From Tepidimonas ignava (lineage in GTDB: Bacteria; Pseudomonadota; Gammaproteobacteria; Burkholderiales; Burkholderiaceae_C): a stretch of DNA of 64,000 nt. The position numbers and the translations under genes were made by a program. Shown one piece after another: positions 50,857 to 60,210 of the stretch; the stretch's first letter is position 1; each line of letters opens with the position of its first letter. Below the pieces are notes generated by a model that was not told the DNA's origin, ran no database searches, and saw nothing but the letters and a program-made list of their open reading frames with translations. The stretch covers positions 124,001-188,000 of the forward strand of contig NZ_SMAH01000002.1 in assembly GCF_004342625.1 (NCBI RefSeq), in the 5' to 3' direction.

Positions 50857-53800
50857 TCAGCCGTGCGCGCGCTCGGCCTGCGCCGGCACCGGCGTGCGGT
50901 CGGCGCCGGGCACCCGCTGACGCGCCAGCAGCAGGTACACCGTGGGCACGACGAAAATGGTCAGCAACGTGCCCACGCTCATGCCGCCAACGATGACCCA
51001 GCCGATCTGCTGACGGCTCTCGGCGCCGGCCCCTGTGGCCAACGCCAGCGGGATCGCCCCCAGCACCATCGCGCCGGTGGTCATCAAAATCGGGCGCAGG
51101 CGCAGCTCCGCGGCGCGGCGCACCGCGTCCAGCAGGCCCAGCCCCTGCTGGCGCAGCTGGTTGGCAAACTCGACGATCAGGATGCCGTGCTTGGTGATCA
51201 AGCCCACCAGCGTCACCAGCCCGATCTGGCTGAACACATTGAGCGTGCCACCGCTCCACTTCAGCGCCGCCAGCGCCCCCAGCATCGACAGCGGCACCGA
51301 CAGCATGATGACGAAGGGGTCGACGAAGCTTTCGAACTGCGCGGCCAGCACCAGGTAGATGAACAGCAGCGCCAGCACGAACACCACCGCCAACGACCCG
51401 GCCGCGGCGCGAAACTCGCGGCTGGAGCCGTTGAGGTCGGTGGCGTAGCCCTCGGGCAGCACCTCGCGCGCGATCGTGTCCATGACCTGCAGCGCCTCGC
51501 CCAACGCGAAATCCGGGCTGAGGTTGGCGGTGATCGAGGCGCTGCGCCGCTGGGCAAAGTGGTTGAGCTCGCGCGGGGCGACAACCTCTTGCACCTTGAC
51601 CAGCGCGGCCAACGGCACCATCGCACCGTTGCGGCCACGCACGTACAGACGCTCGATGTCCTGCGGCGCGCTGCGTTGCACCGCTTCGGTCTGCACGATG
51701 ACGTCGTACTGCTCACCCTCCCGCTTGTAGCGGCCCACGGTGCGCCCGCCAAGCATGGTCTCCACGGCGCGCGCCACGGCATCGACACTCACACCCAACG
51801 CCGCCGCACGCTCGCGGTCCACCTCCAGGCGCAGCTCGGGTTTGTTCATGCGCAGGTCGGTGTCCACCTGCAAAAAACCCGGGTACTGCGCCATGCGGCG
51901 CTGAAACTCCGCCACCACGCGCGCCAGGTTGGCGTAGCTGTCGTTGGTGGTGATGACAAAGTTGACCGGACGCTCGCGAAACCCTTGCCCGAGCGAAGGT
52001 GGCGTGATCGGAAACGCCGTCACGCCAGGCAGACTGGCGATTTTGGGCGCCATTTCGCGCGCCAGCTCCAGCGTGGAGCGTTGGCGCTCCTCCCACGGCT
52101 TGGCGCGGAAAAACACCGTCGCCTGCGACACCGTCGGGTTGCCGACGAGGGCAAAGATGCGATCGAACTCGGGGTACTGCTGACCGATGCGCTCGATGGC
52201 CGCGGCGTAGCGCGACGTGTACGCGGCGGTGGCCCCATCGGGGGCGTTGACGATGTTGAGGATGACGCCGCGGTCTTCCAGCGGGGCCAGTTCCTGCTTG
52301 GTGGTCTTGAACAACCAGGCGCTGGCCGCCGCGCACGCCACCATCAGCAGCACCACGGCCCAGCGTGCGCGCAGCGCCCATCCCAGGGCCCACCCGTAGC
52401 CGCGCGTGACCGCGGCCAAGCCCCGCTCCATCGCGCGGTCGAACCACGAGGGCTTGGCCTGATGCCGCAGCAGCCGCGCGCACATCATCGGCGACAGCGT
52501 CAACGCCACAAAGCCCGACACCAGCACCGCCCCGGCCAGCGCCAGCGCAAATTCGGCAAACAACCGCCCGGTGCGCCCGGGCGTGAACGCCAGCGGCGCG
52601 TACACCGCCGCCAGCGTCAGCGTCATGGCCACCACCGCGAAGGCGATTTCACGCGAACCCTTGATCGCGGCGGCCAGCGGCGTCATGCCCTCCTCGATGT
52701 GGCGGTGGATGTTTTCCAACACCACGATGGCGTCGTCGACCACGAGGCCGATGGCCAGCACCAACGCCAGCAGCGTCAGGGTGTTGATCGTGAACCCGAA
52801 CAACGCCATCAGCGCAAAAGCGCCCACGAGGCTGACGGGGATGGTCACCAGCGGGATGATGGAGGCGCGGGCGGTGCGCAAAAACAGCACGATGACCAGC
52901 GTGACCAGCACCACCGCTTCGAGGATGGTCTGGTACACCGCCTTGATCGAGCGGTCGATGAACACCGAGTTGTCGTTGGCCACCTGCACGTCGATGCCGG
53001 GGGGCAGGTCGGCCTGCACCTTGGCCAGCAGCGCGCGCACGCTGGCCGACAGCTCCAGCGGGTTGGCCGTGGCCTGCCGGATCACGCCCAGCGACACGGT
53101 GTCGCGGCCGTTGAGGCGCACCGAGGTGCGCTCGTCCGCCGCGCCCTGCTCGACACGGGCCACGTCGCGCAGCCGCACCGGCAGGCCACTGGCCGCGGTG
53201 CGGATGACCACCTCCTCAAACTGCTGCGGGGTTCGAAGGTCGGTGGCCGCGGTGACGTTGAACTCACGCTGCAGGCTCTCGACCCGGCCGGCCGGCACCT
53301 CCAGGTTGGCGCGGCGCAGCGCGTCTTCAACGTCCTGCACGGTCAGGCCGTAGGCGGCCAGCCGGTCGGGGTCCAGCCACACCCGCATGGCAAAACGGCG
53401 CTCGCCATAGATGCGCACCTCGGCCACACCGGTGGCCGTTTGCAGCACCGGCTTGGCGATGCGGTTGGCCAGGTCGGTCAGTTGCAGCGGCGAGTAGCGC
53501 TCGGAGCTCAGCGCGATCCAGATGACGGGGAAGGCGTCGGCTTCGACCTTGGCCACCACCGGCTCGTCGACCGTCTGCGGCAGGCGTCCGCGCACGCGCG
53601 CGACCTTGTCGCGCACCTCGGCTGCGGCGGCGTCGGGGTCGCGCTCGAGCCGGAAACGCACCGAGATCTGGCTTTGCTCGGGCCGGCTGATCGAGGTGAT
53701 GACGTCCACCCCTTCGATGCCGGCCAGCGAATCCTCCAGCACTTTGGTGACGGTCGATTCGATGACCTCGCTGGACGCGCCAGCCAGCCGGGTGGTGACG

Positions 53801-53937
53801 GTGACCACCGGCTCGTCGATCTTGGGGTACTCGCGCACCGAGAGATTCTCGAACGACACCCAGCCCACCAACACGATGAGCAGCGACAGCACGGTGGCAA
53901 ACACCGGGCGTCGGATGGCGATTTCGGGCAGTTGCAT
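50857..53937 (-). CDS. RND multidrug efflux permease (HAE1 type)
   Basis: A 1026-residue inner-membrane pump starting MQLPEIAIRRPVFATVLSLL. It has the pair of large periplasmic loops, GLVVDDAIVVLENIHRHIEEG (proton-relay acidic pair in TM4, DD), and the conserved FTPGRTGRLFAEFALALA. Topology is twelve helices. It exports small toxic compounds through an outer-membrane channel with the adaptor encoded just before it. Start at ATG 53937, 27 bp after the adaptor stop. No outer-membrane factor gene is adjacent. Confidence 0.95.
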   Translation of the reverse strand: MQLPEIAIRRPVFATVLSLLIVLVGWVSFENLSVREYPKIDEPVVTVTTRLAGASSEVIESTVTKVLEDSLAGIEGVDVITSISRPEQSQISVRFRLERDPDAAAAEVRDKVARVRGRLPQTVDEPVVAKVEADAFPVIWIALSSERYSPLQLTDLANRIAKPVLQTATGVAEVRIYGERRFAMRVWLDPDRLAAYGLTVQDVEDALRRANLEVPAGRVESLQREFNVTAATDLRTPQQFEEVVIRTAASGLPVRLRDVARVEQGAADERTSVRLNGRDTVSLGVIRQATANPLELSASVRALLAKVQADLPPGIDVQVANDNSVFIDRSIKAVYQTILEAVVLVTLVIVLFLRTARASIIPLVTIPVSLVGAFALMALFGFTINTLTLLALVLAIGLVVDDAIVVLENIHRHIEEGMTPLAAAIKGSREIAFAVVAMTLTLAAVYAPLAFTPGRTGRLFAEFALALAGAVLVSGFVALTLSPMMCARLLRHQAKPSWFDRAMERGLAAVTRGYGWALGWALRARWAVVLLMVACAAASAWLFKTTKQELAPLEDRGVILNIVNAPDGATAAYTSRYAAAIERIGQQYPEFDRIFALVGNPTVSQATVFFRAKPWEERQRSTLELAREMAPKIASLPGVTAFPITPPSLGQGFRERPVNFVITTNDSYANLARVVAEFQRRMAQYPGFLQVDTDLRMNKPELRLEVDRERAAALGVSVDAVARAVETMLGGRTVGRYKREGEQYDVIVQTEAVQRSAPQDIERLYVRGRNGAMVPLAALVKVQEVVAPRELNHFAQRRSASITANLSPDFALGEALQVMDTIAREVLPEGYATDLNGSSREFRAAAGSLAVVFVLALLFIYLVLAAQFESFVDPFVIMLSVPLSMLGALAALKWSGGTLNVFSQIGLVTLVGLITKHGILIVEFANQLRQQGLGLLDAVRRAAELRLRPILMTTGAMVLGAIPLALATGAGAESRQQIGWVIVGGMSVGTLLTIFVVPTVYLLLARQRVPGADRTPVPAQAERAHG

Positions 53938-53964
53938 GGCCGACCTCTGCGCGCTTGTCGGAAC

Positions 53965-55218
53965 TCAGCCGCCTTGGCCGGCCTGTGGCGCACGGTCCGC
54001 ACCGGCGGGCGGGCGCTGCCCCGGAGCGGCGGGGCCTGCGGGGCCGCTGGCCGGGCCGCCCTGCCCGGCTTGCACGATGCGCACCGGCGTGCCGTCGCGC
54101 TGCAGGCGCTGTTGCCCCGCCACGACCACGGTGTCGCCTTCACGCAAGCCCTGCACGATGTGCACTTGGCCACCGCGGCGTGCGCCGGGCTGCACCGCCA
54201 CGCGCTCGACCTCGGGCGGCTGCTCGCCCTGCGCCTGCCGCACACGCCAGACCCAAAACTGCTGCCCCTGCGGCTGGATGGATTCCTCGGGCACCCACAG
54301 CGCAGCCGGTTCACGGCCCAGCACCAGCGCCACGCGCACGAACATGCCAGGCTGCAACCCGTGGCGAGCGCCTTGCAGCGCGGCGCGCACGATGAGGGCG
54401 CGGCCGTCGGCGTCCAGCGCTGGGTCGATGGCCTGCACCTTGGCCTCCCACACCGCTTGCGGGCGCGCGTCCGCCGTCAGGCGCAACGTCTGCCCCACCG
54501 CCACGCGCGGCTGCAGCCGCTCCGGCAAGCGGAAATCCACCACCAACTGCGACGTGTCTTCCACGTGCACGAGCTCGGTGCCATCCTTGACGTACTCGCC
54601 GACGTGCACCTGGCGGATGCCTGCCACGCCGTCGAACGGCGCCACGATGCGCATGCGCGTCAGCCGTGCCTGCGCCAGCTCGACTTGCGCCTGGGCCACC
54701 TGCACGGCGGCACGGCTCTCATCCAGCACGCGCTGCGCCACAAAGCCTTGCGCCACCAGCTCCTCGTTGCGACGCAGGTTGGCTTGCTGCACCGCCAACT
54801 GGGCCTGGGCTTGGGCCAGCTCGGCTTTTTGCAGGGTGTCGTCGAGTTGGAACAACAACTGCCCTTTGCGCACCGGGGCACCATCGGCAAACCCGATGGC
54901 GACGATGCGGCCCGCCACCTCGGGCCGCACCACGACGCGCTGGCGCGCCACCAACGTGCCAACGGCCTGCGCTTCGTCCACCAGCGGCGCAAGCTGCACC
55001 GACGCCACTTCCACCGCGGGCGGCCCGCCGCGCCCCGGCCCCGCGGGGCCGCCCGCGCCGGGTCCGGGCGCGCGCGCCGTGGGGGCCGGCGCGGGCGCCG
55101 CGGCCGCCGGCGGTTGCGCGGGCGTGGCGGGGCGGCGCTGCCACCACCAAGCGGCGGCGGCCAGCGCGATCAAGGCCAACACGGCCAACGGCATCACGGC
55201 GCGACGGGGCATCGGCAT
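53965..55218 (-). CDS. RND efflux periplasmic adaptor
   Basis: A 417-residue membrane-fusion protein: N-terminal anchor (VMPLAVLALIALAAAAWWW), a Pro/Gly/Ala-rich spacer (about residues 35-75), lipoyl-type and alpha-hairpin core (KGQLLFQLDDTLQKAELAQA), then beta-barrel and membrane-proximal domains. ATG at 55218 has AGGAG five bases upstream; a GTG lies two codons earlier and a further ATG two codons later. It bridges the RND pump to an outer-membrane channel. The spacer is longer than usual. A 23-bp inverted repeat (55239-55261) precedes it. Confidence 0.92.
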   Translation of the reverse strand: MPMPRRAVMPLAVLALIALAAAAWWWQRRPATPAQPPAAAAPAPAPTARAPGPGAGGPAGPGRGGPPAVEVASVQLAPLVDEAQAVGTLVARQRVVVRPEVAGRIVAIGFADGAPVRKGQLLFQLDDTLQKAELAQAQAQLAVQQANLRRNEELVAQGFVAQRVLDESRAAVQVAQAQVELAQARLTRMRIVAPFDGVAGIRQVHVGEYVKDGTELVHVEDTSQLVVDFRLPERLQPRVAVGQTLRLTADARPQAVWEAKVQAIDPALDADGRALIVRAALQGARHGLQPGMFVRVALVLGREPAALWVPEESIQPQGQQFWVWRVRQAQGEQPPEVERVAVQPGARRGGQVHIVQGLREGDTVVVAGQQRLQRDGTPVRIVQAGQGGPASGPAGPAAPGQRPPAGADRAPQAGQGG

Positions 55219-55238
55219 GGGCACTCCTGCGAATGGTG

Positions 55239-55261
55239 GGCCACGTGGTCATTGCGTGGCC
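55239..55261. promoter_or_regulatory. Inverted repeat upstream of the RND adaptor (possible operator)
   Basis: GGCCACG and CGTGGCC are 7-bp perfect arms around 9 bp, lying 21-43 bp before the adaptor ATG. A second palindrome CCACGTGG overlaps the first arm. It could be a repressor site for the efflux operon or a hairpin in its leader; no regulator gene is adjacent. Confidence 0.4.
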
Positions 55262-55333
55262 ACTGTAACCGAGACGCGTTGCTGTTGTGTAAACGAGGGT
55301 GACGTACCCCCACGGCGCGCCGGCGGCACGCCC

Positions 55334-55771
55334 TCAAGCGCCGGGCACGCCGCGGTTGGCCAGGGCGTCAGCACGTTCGTTGCCGGGGTCGCCGCTGTGG
55401 CCGCGCACCCAGTGCCAGTGGATCTCGTGCCCGCGGCCGTGCACCAGCTCGTCCAGGCGCTGCCACAGGTCGGCGTTTTTGACCGGCTGACGGTCGGCGG
55501 TGCGCCAGCCACGCGCTTTCCAGCCGGGCAGCCACTCGGTGATGCCCTTGCGCACGTACTCGCTGTCCAGGTACAGGTGCACGCGGCACGGGCGCTTGAG
55601 CGCCGCCAGCGCCTCGATGACCGCGGTCAGCTCCATGCGGTTGTTGGTCGTGCGGGCTTCGCCGCCCCACAGCTCTTTTTCGGCGTGGCCGGCGCGCAGC
55701 AGCGCACCCCAGCCGCCCGGGCCGGGGTTGCCTTTGCAGGCCCCGTCGGTGTAGATGATGACGTCGGTCAT
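55334..55771 (-). CDS. rnhA: Ribonuclease HI
   Basis: A 145-residue RNase HI. The acidic site is complete: D9 ([12 protein letters not shown]), E47 (NRMELTAVI), D69 (LYLDSEY) and D135 (NERADALA), with His125 in [10 protein letters not shown]. It degrades RNA in RNA-DNA hybrids. ATG at 55771 overlaps the methyltransferase stop by 4 bp, so it is translated by coupling. Confidence 0.97.
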   Translation of the reverse strand: MTDVIIYTDGACKGNPGPGGWGALLRAGHAEKELWGGEARTTNNRMELTAVIEALAALKRPCRVHLYLDSEYVRKGITEWLPGWKARGWRTADRQPVKNADLWQRLDELVHGRGHEIHWHWVRGHSGDPGNERADALANRGVPGA

Positions 55772-56607
55772 GGGGGGGTGGGTTGTCCGTCGCGTCGTGC
55801 CACCACGGCCGGCGCGGCCGCGGCCCGCGTGGGTCGCCAAGCCGGCCCCAGCAGGCGCATGCCACGCACGCGCTTGACGGCCACGATGAAATACACCGCG
55901 CCCAGCGGCGGCCACAACAGCGCGCCCCAGCGGTCCATCCAAGCCCAGCGCCGCAGCCAGCGCTCGCTGCGCACGGCGGGTCGGTAGCAGCCGCGCTCGA
56001 TGCGCTCGGCCTCCAGGCTGAGCAAGCGCAACCAGTCAAGCAAGCGGCCCAGGCCGATGAACGCCCCCGCCTCGGGCAGGTAGGGGCGTGCCCAGCGGCT
56101 GCTGGCCCAGCCCGCCCGGGCCCACAGGTGGGCGCGCGCCTGCCGCAACCCCCACAGGCTCAGCGGGTTGAGGCCGCTGATGACCACGCGGCCGTTGGGC
56201 ACCAGCACGCGCTCAACCTCACGCAGCACCGCATGGGGGTCGGCACTGAGCTCCAACGTGTGCGGCAACACCACCAGGTCCAGACTGTCGGCCGGGAACG
56301 GCAACGCCGCCGCGTGCGCGACCAGATCGACCGGGCGCTGCGGCGGCTGGGCCGCAACCAGGTCGGGTTGTACCTCTTCGGGCGCCGCCAGCCAACGGTG
56401 GGGCATCCGGTTGGCGGCCAGCGCGTCGAGCTGCGGCATGCCCAGCTGCAGCGCATGGTAGCCAAACGCATCGGCCACCGCATCGGCGAAGTGACGCGCT
56501 TCCCATGCCAGCAGGTAGCGCCCCGGCGGGGTGCAAAACCAAGCCGCCAAGGCCTGCCCCGCACCGTGCTCGGGGGCCGCTGGGGCACGGGGGCGATCCG
56601 CGCTCAC
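55768..56607 (-). CDS. Class I SAM-dependent methyltransferase
   Basis: A 279-residue methyltransferase of the methyltransferase-11 type. [52 protein letters not shown] shows the post-I, II and III motifs in short pieces: [17 protein letters not shown] is the acidic-loop and [15 protein letters not shown] the motif III region. The start is a GTG at 56607, the only in-frame choice before an upstream stop. It is paired with rnhA (4-bp overlap), an arrangement common in Burkholderiales. The substrate is not known. Confidence 0.8.
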   Translation of the reverse strand: MSADRPRAPAAPEHGAGQALAAWFCTPPGRYLLAWEARHFADAVADAFGYHALQLGMPQLDALAANRMPHRWLAAPEEVQPDLVAAQPPQRPVDLVAHAAALPFPADSLDLVVLPHTLELSADPHAVLREVERVLVPNGRVVISGLNPLSLWGLRQARAHLWARAGWASSRWARPYLPEAGAFIGLGRLLDWLRLLSLEAERIERGCYRPAVRSERWLRRWAWMDRWGALLWPPLGAVYFIVAVKRVRGMRLLGPAWRPTRAAAAPAVVARRDGQPTPP

Positions 56608-56622
56608 GGCAGGGTACGCGGC

Positions 56623-57534
56623 TCAGTCTTGCGCCACGGGCAGCGCTTCGGGCGCGGGCGCTTCGGGGGCGGCGGCCTCGCCCAGCACGATGTGGCGCAC
56701 CATGTCGCGCATCAGGCGCTTTTCGGCAAAGCTGAGGTTGCGGCCCAGCTCGCGGCGCACCTGCATCAGGATGCTGCGGTCCGCTTCCGCCGGCACACCT
56801 TGCTGCACCCGCATCGCCGCGGCCAGGTCCAGGCGTTCGTCTTCGGTCTGCGCCGACCACCACTGGTCGAGGATGCGCGCCACTTCGGCACGCCAGTGTT
56901 CGTCGGGCTGGTCGGCGTCGCGCCCCGCGTCGCTGCTTTCGCCCCCCGCCGGTTGGGTCAGGGCCTCCCACGCCGCCGGCGACAACGCCACGCGGCGATC
57001 GGCCTGCAGCAGCAGGCGCGCCCAGCTCGGGTCGTCGGCGCTGAGGCGGGCGAAATCGTGCACGCCGTCGTCGGCCACCAGCACCACACGCGCGCCGCGC
57101 CACTGCGCCTCGTCGATGTAGGGGATGAGGCGCTCGTCGTCGCTGGCCACGATCAGCGTCACGCCCGGCTGGTGGCGGGACAACTGGGCCAGCTCGCCGC
57201 CCAGCGCACGCACCAGGCTCAGGCCGCCGTCGCTGGCGTGCGCGGGGACGGTGCGGATGACGACGTCGTCGTACAGTTCGGTGCAGGTCTGGTCGGTGAA
57301 CAGCACGGTGCGCAGCAACCCACCCTCCGCGCCGCCGGCGCGTGCGAGCTGGGCCATGACGCCGTGCAGCGCGCCACGCTGCAAGGTTCGCACGGGCGTG
57401 CTGACCGTTTGCCCGGCCAGCCAGATCAAGTAGCGCTCATCAACCAGGGCGACGGCGGGGCCGGTCGAGGCGGAGGGGGCGGTGGCGCGGCGGTGCGGGG
57501 CACGCACGCTGCCGGGGTAGCGAGGCTTGATCAT
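56623..57534 (-). CDS. Possible NYN/PIN-like protein (uncharacterised)
   Basis: A 303-residue soluble protein that I cannot assign firmly. The N-half has alternating strands and helices with acidic sites at strand ends (VALVDERYLIWLAG, VLFTDQTCTELYDDVVIR, LIVASDDERLIPYIDEA). That is the pattern of an NYN/LabA-like nuclease fold. The C-half is helical (WRAEVARILDQWW, RRELGRNLSFAEKRLMRDMV). It ends in a Pro/Glu/Ala tail. I start at ATG 57534; an ATG at 57576 adds 14 residues. It lies 15 bp before the methyltransferase-rnhA pair in the same direction. Confidence 0.55.
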   Translation of the reverse strand: MIKPRYPGSVRAPHRRATAPSASTGPAVALVDERYLIWLAGQTVSTPVRTLQRGALHGVMAQLARAGGAEGGLLRTVLFTDQTCTELYDDVVIRTVPAHASDGGLSLVRALGGELAQLSRHQPGVTLIVASDDERLIPYIDEAQWRGARVVLVADDGVHDFARLSADDPSWARLLLQADRRVALSPAAWEALTQPAGGESSDAGRDADQPDEHWRAEVARILDQWWSAQTEDERLDLAAAMRVQQGVPAEADRSILMQVRRELGRNLSFAEKRLMRDMVRHIVLGEAAAPEAPAPEALPVAQD

Positions 57535-57603
57535 CGAATAAAACAAAGGCGAAGGCAGGGCACTGCGACTAAGCATGCGCCCCGCCCGGCCCTGCGGTTA
57601 GAC

Positions 57604-57620
57604 GGCTGGGGCGCCCAGCC
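57604..57620 (-). terminator. Hairpin after the lipoprotein gene
   Basis: GGCTGGG and CCCAGCC pair perfectly around GCG, 33 nt past the lipoprotein stop and before the next gene in the same direction. No U-run follows, so strength is uncertain. Confidence 0.35.
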
Positions 57621-57652
57621 CGGATTGTGCCCCAAGCGGCGCGAGGCCGCCG

Positions 57653-58414
57653 TCACCGCGGGGCGGAGTCCACCGGTTGCGGGGCCGCGCCCGCGGACGA
57701 CGGGCCCGATGCGGGCGCCACCGCCGGGTGCAGCAGCCAATCCAAGCGGCGCTGCGCCAGCGCCGCGGTGGCGGTGTCGCCGGCGCGCTCGGCCAAGCGC
57801 TGCTGCACCGCCAGCCACGCCGCCAGCGGCCGGCGCCAACCTTGGCCGCTGGCGGTGTCGACCAGCACCGCCACGGCCGCCCCATCCAGCCCCACGGCAT
57901 GCCACAGCCACCCTCCCACCACAAGACGGGTCAGCGGGTCGTCCAGCGCGCCCAGCCAACGGGCCAGGTCGGCCGCCGGCGGCGCGGGCCACGCTTGCGC
58001 CAGCGCGCGCGCGGCGCTCGGGAGGGTTGCGGCGTCTGGGCGGCCGGGCCCCTCCCAGGGCCGCGCGGGCCAGCCGGCCAGCCAAGCAGCGTAGGTTTGC
58101 TCGGCCGCGGTGGCATCAGCCAGGTACGGTGCGGCCGCGGCACACCCCTGGCCCTGCAGCGCCGCCAGTTGCGCGGCACAGTGCGCCAGCGCCTGGCGCG
58201 CCAACGCCGTGGCCTGGGCGCTTTGGGCGGCCGCCTGCTGCGCGCGCTGGGCGTGCACGCTGGCCACGCGGTCATGGCCTTGCAGGTACGCCAGCGTGCC
58301 CTGCTCGACCGCCTGCCGCAGGTCCAGCCGCCACCCCGGCACCGGTGGCTGCGCGGCGCATCCAACCAGCAGCGCCGCGGCCAGCGCCGCCCCACCCCAG
58401 CGCACCACGTTCAT
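57653..58414 (-). CDS. Putative lipoprotein of the MlaE/MlaD set
   Basis: A 253-residue protein with a lipoprotein signal (AALAAALLVGCAAQ: lipobox LVGC at residue 19). The rest is Ala/Gln-rich and helical, with repeated 'AQAARQAL' type segments. It does not show the beta-strand pattern of the usual DUF330/PqiC auxiliary lipoprotein, so I do not assign that family. ATG at 58414 overlaps the MlaD-type stop (ATGA), so it is coupled to the MCE gene. A role as an outer- or inner-membrane partner of the lipid transporter is inference from position. Confidence 0.7.
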   Translation of the reverse strand: MNVVRWGGAALAAALLVGCAAQPPVPGWRLDLRQAVEQGTLAYLQGHDRVASVHAQRAQQAAAQSAQATALARQALAHCAAQLAALQGQGCAAAAPYLADATAAEQTYAAWLAGWPARPWEGPGRPDAATLPSAARALAQAWPAPPAADLARWLGALDDPLTRLVVGGWLWHAVGLDGAAVAVLVDTASGQGWRRPLAAWLAVQQRLAERAGDTATAALAQRRLDWLLHPAVAPASGPSSAGAAPQPVDSAPR

Positions 58415-59412
58415 GGCAGCCGCACCTCCGTCTCACGCGCAAACGGCCAACGCCGCTGCAAGTCCAGCATCAGCGCGTCGACGCGACGCAGCGTCACTTC
58501 GACCTCGGCGCGCAAAGCGTCCAGGTCGACGCTGGCCGCGCGCGCGTTGCGCGCCACGCCCTGCACGTCCTCCAAAATGGCATCGACGCGTTGCAGCGTG
58601 GCCTTGGCCTCGGCCAAACGGGCGGCGGCCTCGCGCAGCGCGGATTGCACATCGTCCACCACACCCCCCGGCCCCAGCACGCGCGCGTCGGCACGCTGCA
58701 CCAGCGTGTCGCTGCGCTGCAGCAACTGGCGCGCTGCCGTCACGGTGGCCTCGACCTCGCGCAACGTGGCGCTCAGGCGGGCCCGGTCGGCTTGGCCCAA
58801 CGCGGCGTGCAAGGCACCGTCGGGCCCGGTAGCGCGCTGCAACAGCGCGTACAGCTCGCGCAGCGCGAGGTTGACAGGGGCGTCGGCCGCCGTCATCGCG
58901 CGCAGGTGCTCCACCACCTCGCGCGCGGTGTTGAGCACGCGCGGCAGGTCGGCCAGCGCATCGCCACGCAGCACGGGCCGCACGGCGCCGTCGGGCAGCG
59001 GCGGGCTGTCGATCACGCCGGTGTAGGCGCGCAGCCGGGTCCCGCCCACCAGGCCCCGCTCCAGCGTGAAGACGCTGGACTCGCGCAGCCAGCGCGCGTC
59101 GCGCTTGGGCACATCCACTTGCAGGTGCACGCTGCCGTCGTCGGCCAGGTCGATGCGGCGTACGCGCCCGATGGCGAAGCCGGAAAACGTCAGGTCCATG
59201 CCCACGGTCACGCCCTCGGCGTCATCGGTAACCAGCGTTAAGTGCTGGGTTGGCTCGAACACACCCCGCGCCACCATCAGGTACAGCGCCACGCCCAGCA
59301 GCAGCGCGGCCAACAACGCCAGCAGGGCACGCGCGCGCCGCTCCAGCGCCCGGGTCGCTGCGGCAGCGGACCTGTCGGTGGACGGGGCAGCGGAAGGTTG
59401 GTCGGTTGCCAT
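58411..59412 (-). CDS. MCE/MlaD-type lipid-transport protein
   Basis: A 333-residue protein: short cytoplasmic tail, one membrane anchor (LLALLAALLLGVALYLMVA, about residues 30-48), then an MCE domain (VTVGMDLTFSGFAIGRVRRIDL). The remainder is a long helical coil (LREVEATVTAARQLLQRSDTL, AKATLQRVDAILEDV). MCE proteins carry lipids across the periplasm with an MlaE permease and an MlaF ATPase. The permease is 21 bp upstream; no ATPase is adjacent. It overlaps the lipoprotein gene by 4 bp. Confidence 0.87.
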   Translation of the reverse strand: MATDQPSAAPSTDRSAAAATRALERRARALLALLAALLLGVALYLMVARGVFEPTQHLTLVTDDAEGVTVGMDLTFSGFAIGRVRRIDLADDGSVHLQVDVPKRDARWLRESSVFTLERGLVGGTRLRAYTGVIDSPPLPDGAVRPVLRGDALADLPRVLNTAREVVEHLRAMTAADAPVNLALRELYALLQRATGPDGALHAALGQADRARLSATLREVEATVTAARQLLQRSDTLVQRADARVLGPGGVVDDVQSALREAAARLAEAKATLQRVDAILEDVQGVARNARAASVDLDALRAEVEVTLRRVDALMLDLQRRWPFARETEVRLP

Positions 59413-59433
59413 GTTCTCGTGCGTCGCCAGGGT

Positions 59434-60201
59434 TCACCAATAGTTGCCGACCAGCGCCAACAGTTCCACCGCCAACAGCACGCTGGCGGTGCGCACCAGC
59501 GCGCGCACGTCGCTCGGGCGGCGCTCGTCGAACATGGCGCTCAGCGGCACCAAGGCCACGGCCAGCGCAAAGCCCAGGGTTTTGAGGGCGAAGATCAACG
59601 ACACCACCGGATCGAAGATGTGCCCGACGGCCCGCGTGTACACCGCCAGCGCCCACGGCGAAAAACCGTACAAATTGAGGTACGCCAACACACACGCCAC
59701 CACGCTGCTGACCACGGTCAACAACACGGTGGCGAACGCCCCGCCCAGCGCCACCGGCAGCACACGGTCACGCCACGGGTTGCCGCCCGCGGCCACCAGC
59801 GCGGCCCAGCGATCCTGGCGCCAGGCGCGGCGCAGCTCGGCGGCGTGCGCCATCATCACCCGCAACAGCACGAACAGCGCCGCGGCCAGCGGCAGCAGCT
59901 CCAGCACCAGCACGCGCACCACCATCTCGACGGCGTACTGGCTCAGCCCATAGCCTTGGGCGGTGACGACGACGATGCGGATCAGCACCTGCCCCGCCAG
60001 CGCCGACAGCACCGTGTACCACCACAGCGCCGGCAGCGCCGCGTGCACCAGGTGGCGCGCCACCACCGGCCAGCGCGGGCCGCGGTAACTGTCCGGCTGC
60101 AACGCCAACGCCAGCACCCGCCCGGTCAGGCGCAGCAGCTCGCGCCACACGGCCCAAGCGGAGCGCAGCGGTGCGTCGGGGTGGGAGGGGGATGCCGCCA
60201 T
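59434..60201 (-). CDS. MlaE-type ABC permease
   Basis: A 255-residue membrane protein of the MlaE (YrbE) family with five or so hydrophobic segments. Segments resembling the family are VLPVALGGAFATVLLTVVSSVVACVL and the N-terminal reentrant helix region AALPALWWYTVLSALAGQVLIRI, here in short parts. It should form the permease for lipid transport with the MCE protein downstream. It lies 9 bp after queG in the same direction. The expected ATPase gene is not next to it. Confidence 0.8.
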   Translation of the reverse strand: MAASPSHPDAPLRSAWAVWRELLRLTGRVLALALQPDSYRGPRWPVVARHLVHAALPALWWYTVLSALAGQVLIRIVVVTAQGYGLSQYAVEMVVRVLVLELLPLAAALFVLLRVMMAHAAELRRAWRQDRWAALVAAGGNPWRDRVLPVALGGAFATVLLTVVSSVVACVLAYLNLYGFSPWALAVYTRAVGHIFDPVVSLIFALKTLGFALAVALVPLSAMFDERRPSDVRALVRTASVLLAVELLALVGNYW

Positions 60202-60210
60202 ACGCGCATG

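Noticed and set aside
50848-55302. A 1484-codon open frame on the plus strand
   Set aside because: It lies exactly opposite the RND pump and adaptor. Composition is Arg/His/Gln-rich with no recognisable domain, as expected from the antisense of GC-rich coding DNA.
57653-58414. Assigning the lipoprotein to the DUF330/PqiC auxiliary family
   Set aside because: Apart from its position next to an MCE gene, the sequence is helical and Ala/Gln-rich and shows none of the family's strand pattern.
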